NCBI GenBank assembly: GCA_964618455.1 | Contig: CAZUAQ010000043.1 | Location: 1-49,292, forward strand | Reading direction: 5' to 3' | DNA: 49,292 nt | From: CAZUAQ01 sp964618455 | GTDB lineage: Bacteria; Planctomycetota; Phycisphaerae; UBA1845; PWPN01 | Part shown: piece after piece, positions 47,659-49,292 of the stretch | Layout: each line of letters begins with the position of its first letter | Position numbering within the stretch: position 1 is the stretch's first letter | Translations under genes and position numbers: made by a program | Notes under the pieces: model-generated | Databases searched by the model: none | Told to the model about the DNA's origin: nothing | Seen by the model: the letters and a program-made list of their open reading frames with translations, nothing else

Positions 47659-48551
47659 AACAATCCCGACGCCATGAACTGAAGACCAACGAACTCAGCC
47701 TCAAGCTGAAGGAACTCTACGAGAAGGCCAACCGCTACTCGACGCATATCCTCGTGGCGGTACTCGCCCTGCTCGTCGTCGTGGTTGCCACCAACTACAT
47801 GCGCACGAGCCGCCAGTCCGAACTCGAGGAGGCCTCGCGCGAACTTGCCGCCATCCGCCAGCTCGATCCGCAGTCCGAAGAGGATGACGCCCTGGCTCGC
47901 GCTCGAAGCGCGGCGGCCAAGTACGGCGATCTCCCGGGCGTCGGGTTTAATGCCCGCGACCTCTACGGGCGTATGGCCTATCAGACGGCGACCCTGCTCA
48001 ACCCGCTGGACGACAGCGAGGAGGTGGTCAAGCTGCTGAAAGAGGCGGAATCCGTCTATACCGACGCCACCGCCGAACTGGCGGATGAGCCGGTCCATCT
48101 CGGCCAGGCGCGCCTGATGCTCGCGAAGGTGAAAGAGTCGCTCCTCATCATGGGCGAGGGCGACAAGGAGGCGGTCCGCGACCTCTACGCGAAGCTTTCC
48201 GAAGAGAATTCCACGGTCTTCAAGCCGATCGCCGAGGAAGCCCTGGCCTCGCTGGATGAGCGGCTGATCGAACTGAAATTCGTCGAGCCCGGCTCGCCCG
48301 AGACGCAGCCCGCCAAGAATCCGATCCCGCCCGACGAAGACGAAATTCCCGATACTTCCTCCGTCGACATCGATATCAGCGATCTCGACGTCGGCGACAT
48401 CAATATCAATGATCTCGGCGAGGCCCCCCAGGAATCCCCCGAGGGCGACGAGCCTTTCGACGGAAACGATACCTCATTCGAAATCGGATCCCCCTCGGAT
48501 CCCGAGCCGTCTCCTGACGATTCGGACGTCGATTCCGAAACCACGCAATAG
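47655..48551 (+). CDS. Single-pass membrane protein, helical periplasmic domain and acidic tail
   Basis: The 298-residue protein has a cytoplasmic N-terminus, a membrane helix (about 32-51; HILVAVLALLVVVVATNYM) and an alpha-helical, tetratricopeptide-like region (about 55-215) that resembles YfgM-type membrane proteins in plan. The end (about 215-298) is disordered and acidic, with a repeated pattern of Asp, Ile, Leu (VDIDISDLDVGDININDLG). The start codon overlaps the preceding lipoprotein's stop (ATGA). A role in envelope biogenesis or as a scaffold with the lipoprotein is inference. There is no known partner further downstream; larE has its own promoter. Confidence 0.82.
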   Translation: MKQSRRHELKTNELSLKLKELYEKANRYSTHILVAVLALLVVVVATNYMRTSRQSELEEASRELAAIRQLDPQSEEDDALARARSAAAKYGDLPGVGFNARDLYGRMAYQTATLLNPLDDSEEVVKLLKEAESVYTDATAELADEPVHLGQARLMLAKVKESLLIMGEGDKEAVRDLYAKLSEENSTVFKPIAEEALASLDERLIELKFVEPGSPETQPAKNPIPPDEDEIPDTSSVDIDISDLDVGDININDLGEAPQESPEGDEPFDGNDTSFEIGSPSDPEPSPDDSDVDSETTQ

Positions 48552-48623
48552 GCATTCCCTGCGAATTCATCCCACCCGTTGTCGCGATTGAGGGACACCG
48601 CGCTCCCATCGCAGCATCCCACG

Positions 48624-48652
48624 TTGGTGATCGATGTTCGTGTGTTTATAAT
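48624..48652 (+). promoter_or_regulatory. Promoter upstream of larE
   Basis: A perfect TATAAT (48647-48652) lies 17 bases after TTGGTG (48624-48629). Transcription would begin near 48659, about 48 bases before the GTG start of larE. The -10 box and spacer are ideal and the -35 box is partial. Confidence 0.6.
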
Positions 48653-48706
48653 GAGGCTGTGAGTTGCAAGAGCCTTCCCTGAACACGCGGATCGTGAGGT
48701 TTCGAC

Positions 48707-49292
48707 GTGAGTGACACTCTCAACCCGACCCAAGCCACCGTCGATGAGAAACTGGAAAAGATGCAGGAGATCCTGCGCGGCCTCGAACGGGTGGTTGTCG
48801 CCTTCTCGGCCGGTGTGGATTCGACCTTTGCCCTGAAGGTCGCCATCGACACCCTCGGCCCGGAGAACGTCGTGGCGGTCACTGCCAAGAGCGACAGCCT
48901 CGCCCGCCAGGAATACGAGCAGGCCACCGTCCTCGCCGACCAGTTCGGCGCCGAGCACGTCGTCCTCGAAACCCACGAGATGAACGACCCCAACTACCTC
49001 GCCAACCCCGAGAACCGATGCTACTTCTGCAAGTCCGAGCTCTACACCAAGCTCGACGGCTTTCTGAAGGAGCGCGACTTCCGCGCCGTCATCAACGGCA
49101 TCAACGTCGAAGACTACAGCGACTGGCGACCGGGCATCCAGGCCGCCAACGAGCACGAGGTCATCGCCCCCTGCGCCCAGGCCGGCATGACCAAGGACGA
49201 CATCCGCGTCCTCAGCGAGCGCATGGGCCTGCCCACGTACGACAAGCCCGCCAGCCCCTGCCTTTCCAGCCGCGTCCCCTACGGCGAAGAGA
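48707..49292 (+). CDS. larE: LarE-type ATP-dependent sacrificial sulfur transferase, 3' end outside window
   Basis: LarE supplies sulfur for the nickel-pincer cofactor of lactate racemase-type enzymes. The 195 visible residues contain the PP-loop FSAGVDST (33-40) that binds ATP, NRCYFCKSELY with Cys105 and Cys108, and PASPCLSSRVPYG with Cys185, the position of the sacrificial cysteine in Lactobacillus LarE. Having CxxC plus the PCLSSR cysteine resembles LarE proteins thought to hold an Fe-S cluster (from memory). The start is GTG 48707 with GAGGT six bases upstream. A typical LarE has about 270 residues, so roughly 75 lie beyond the window end. larA, larB and larC are not seen. Confidence 0.93.
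   Translation, partial: MSDTLNPTQATVDEKLEKMQEILRGLERVVVAFSAGVDSTFALKVAIDTLGPENVVAVTAKSDSLARQEYEQATVLADQFGAEHVVLETHEMNDPNYLANPENRCYFCKSELYTKLDGFLKERDFRAVINGINVEDYSDWRPGIQAANEHEVIAPCAQAGMTKDDIRVLSERMGLPTYDKPASPCLSSRVPYGEE

Overview
The window looks like chromosomal DNA of a GC-rich Gram-negative bacterium, most likely a planctomycete (Planctomycetota, perhaps Phycisphaerae). Reasons: the EF-Tu has the unusual switch I segment (RRDPTKILTIATSHVEYES) that I recall from planctomycetes in place of the usual RGITI form; there are secreted DUF1080, calcineurin-like and sialidase-like proteins; and a Kdo transferase implies LPS. The assignment is by recognition only; no database search was possible. 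I see no insertion sequence, phage or CRISPR array.

Layout. 1-2126 (minus): a translation operon, strong promoter - tRNA-Thr - tuf - rpmG - tRNA-Trp, running off the left edge (secE-nusG would be expected next). 2428-5256 (plus): a three-gene operon of a retropepsin-like RimB-type protease, a RimK glutamate ligase carrying an extra RCK_C (TrkA_C) domain, and an AstE/AspA-type zinc amidohydrolase; this is the most system-like novelty here, a predicted protein or metabolite glutamate-tagging and trimming module. 5276-8166 (minus): serC and a secreted creatininase-like fusion. 8424-9497: ygfZ. 9587-12763: divergent secreted phosphoesterase and DUF1080 protein.

12821-29054 (plus): a 16-kb alpha-glucan/trehalose locus, malQ, glgE, treS-maltokinase fusion, glgB, treY, treZ, glgX. 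It encodes the complete GlgE route (trehalose to maltose-1-phosphate to branched glucan) and the opposite TreY/TreZ route (debranched glucan to trehalose), so glucan and trehalose can be interconverted by one locus without GlgA/GlgC or OtsA/OtsB being present in the window.

29156-36225 (plus): a heavy-metal resistance operon: a small His/Cys-rich exported protein, a TolC/CzcC-like lipoprotein, a CzcB-like adaptor with a duplicated Cys/His motif, and a CzcA-like RND pump with a divalent-cation type DFG-x3-D-x6-E signature. A small Cys-rich orphan gene follows (36401-36643).

36712-39731 (minus): proB, waaA (kdtA) and a gamma-glutamylcyclotransferase-like gene. 39954-42728 (plus): a secreted Asp-box sialidase-like protein and an orphan hydantoinase B. 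42941-45793: an ECF sigma factor with an exceptionally large, Cys-free membrane anti-sigma partner. 45865-46884 (minus): a GalT-like DUF4922 protein. 47155-49292: a lipoprotein, a membrane protein with an acidic tail, and a LarE sulfur transferase cut by the window end, preceded by a clear promoter.
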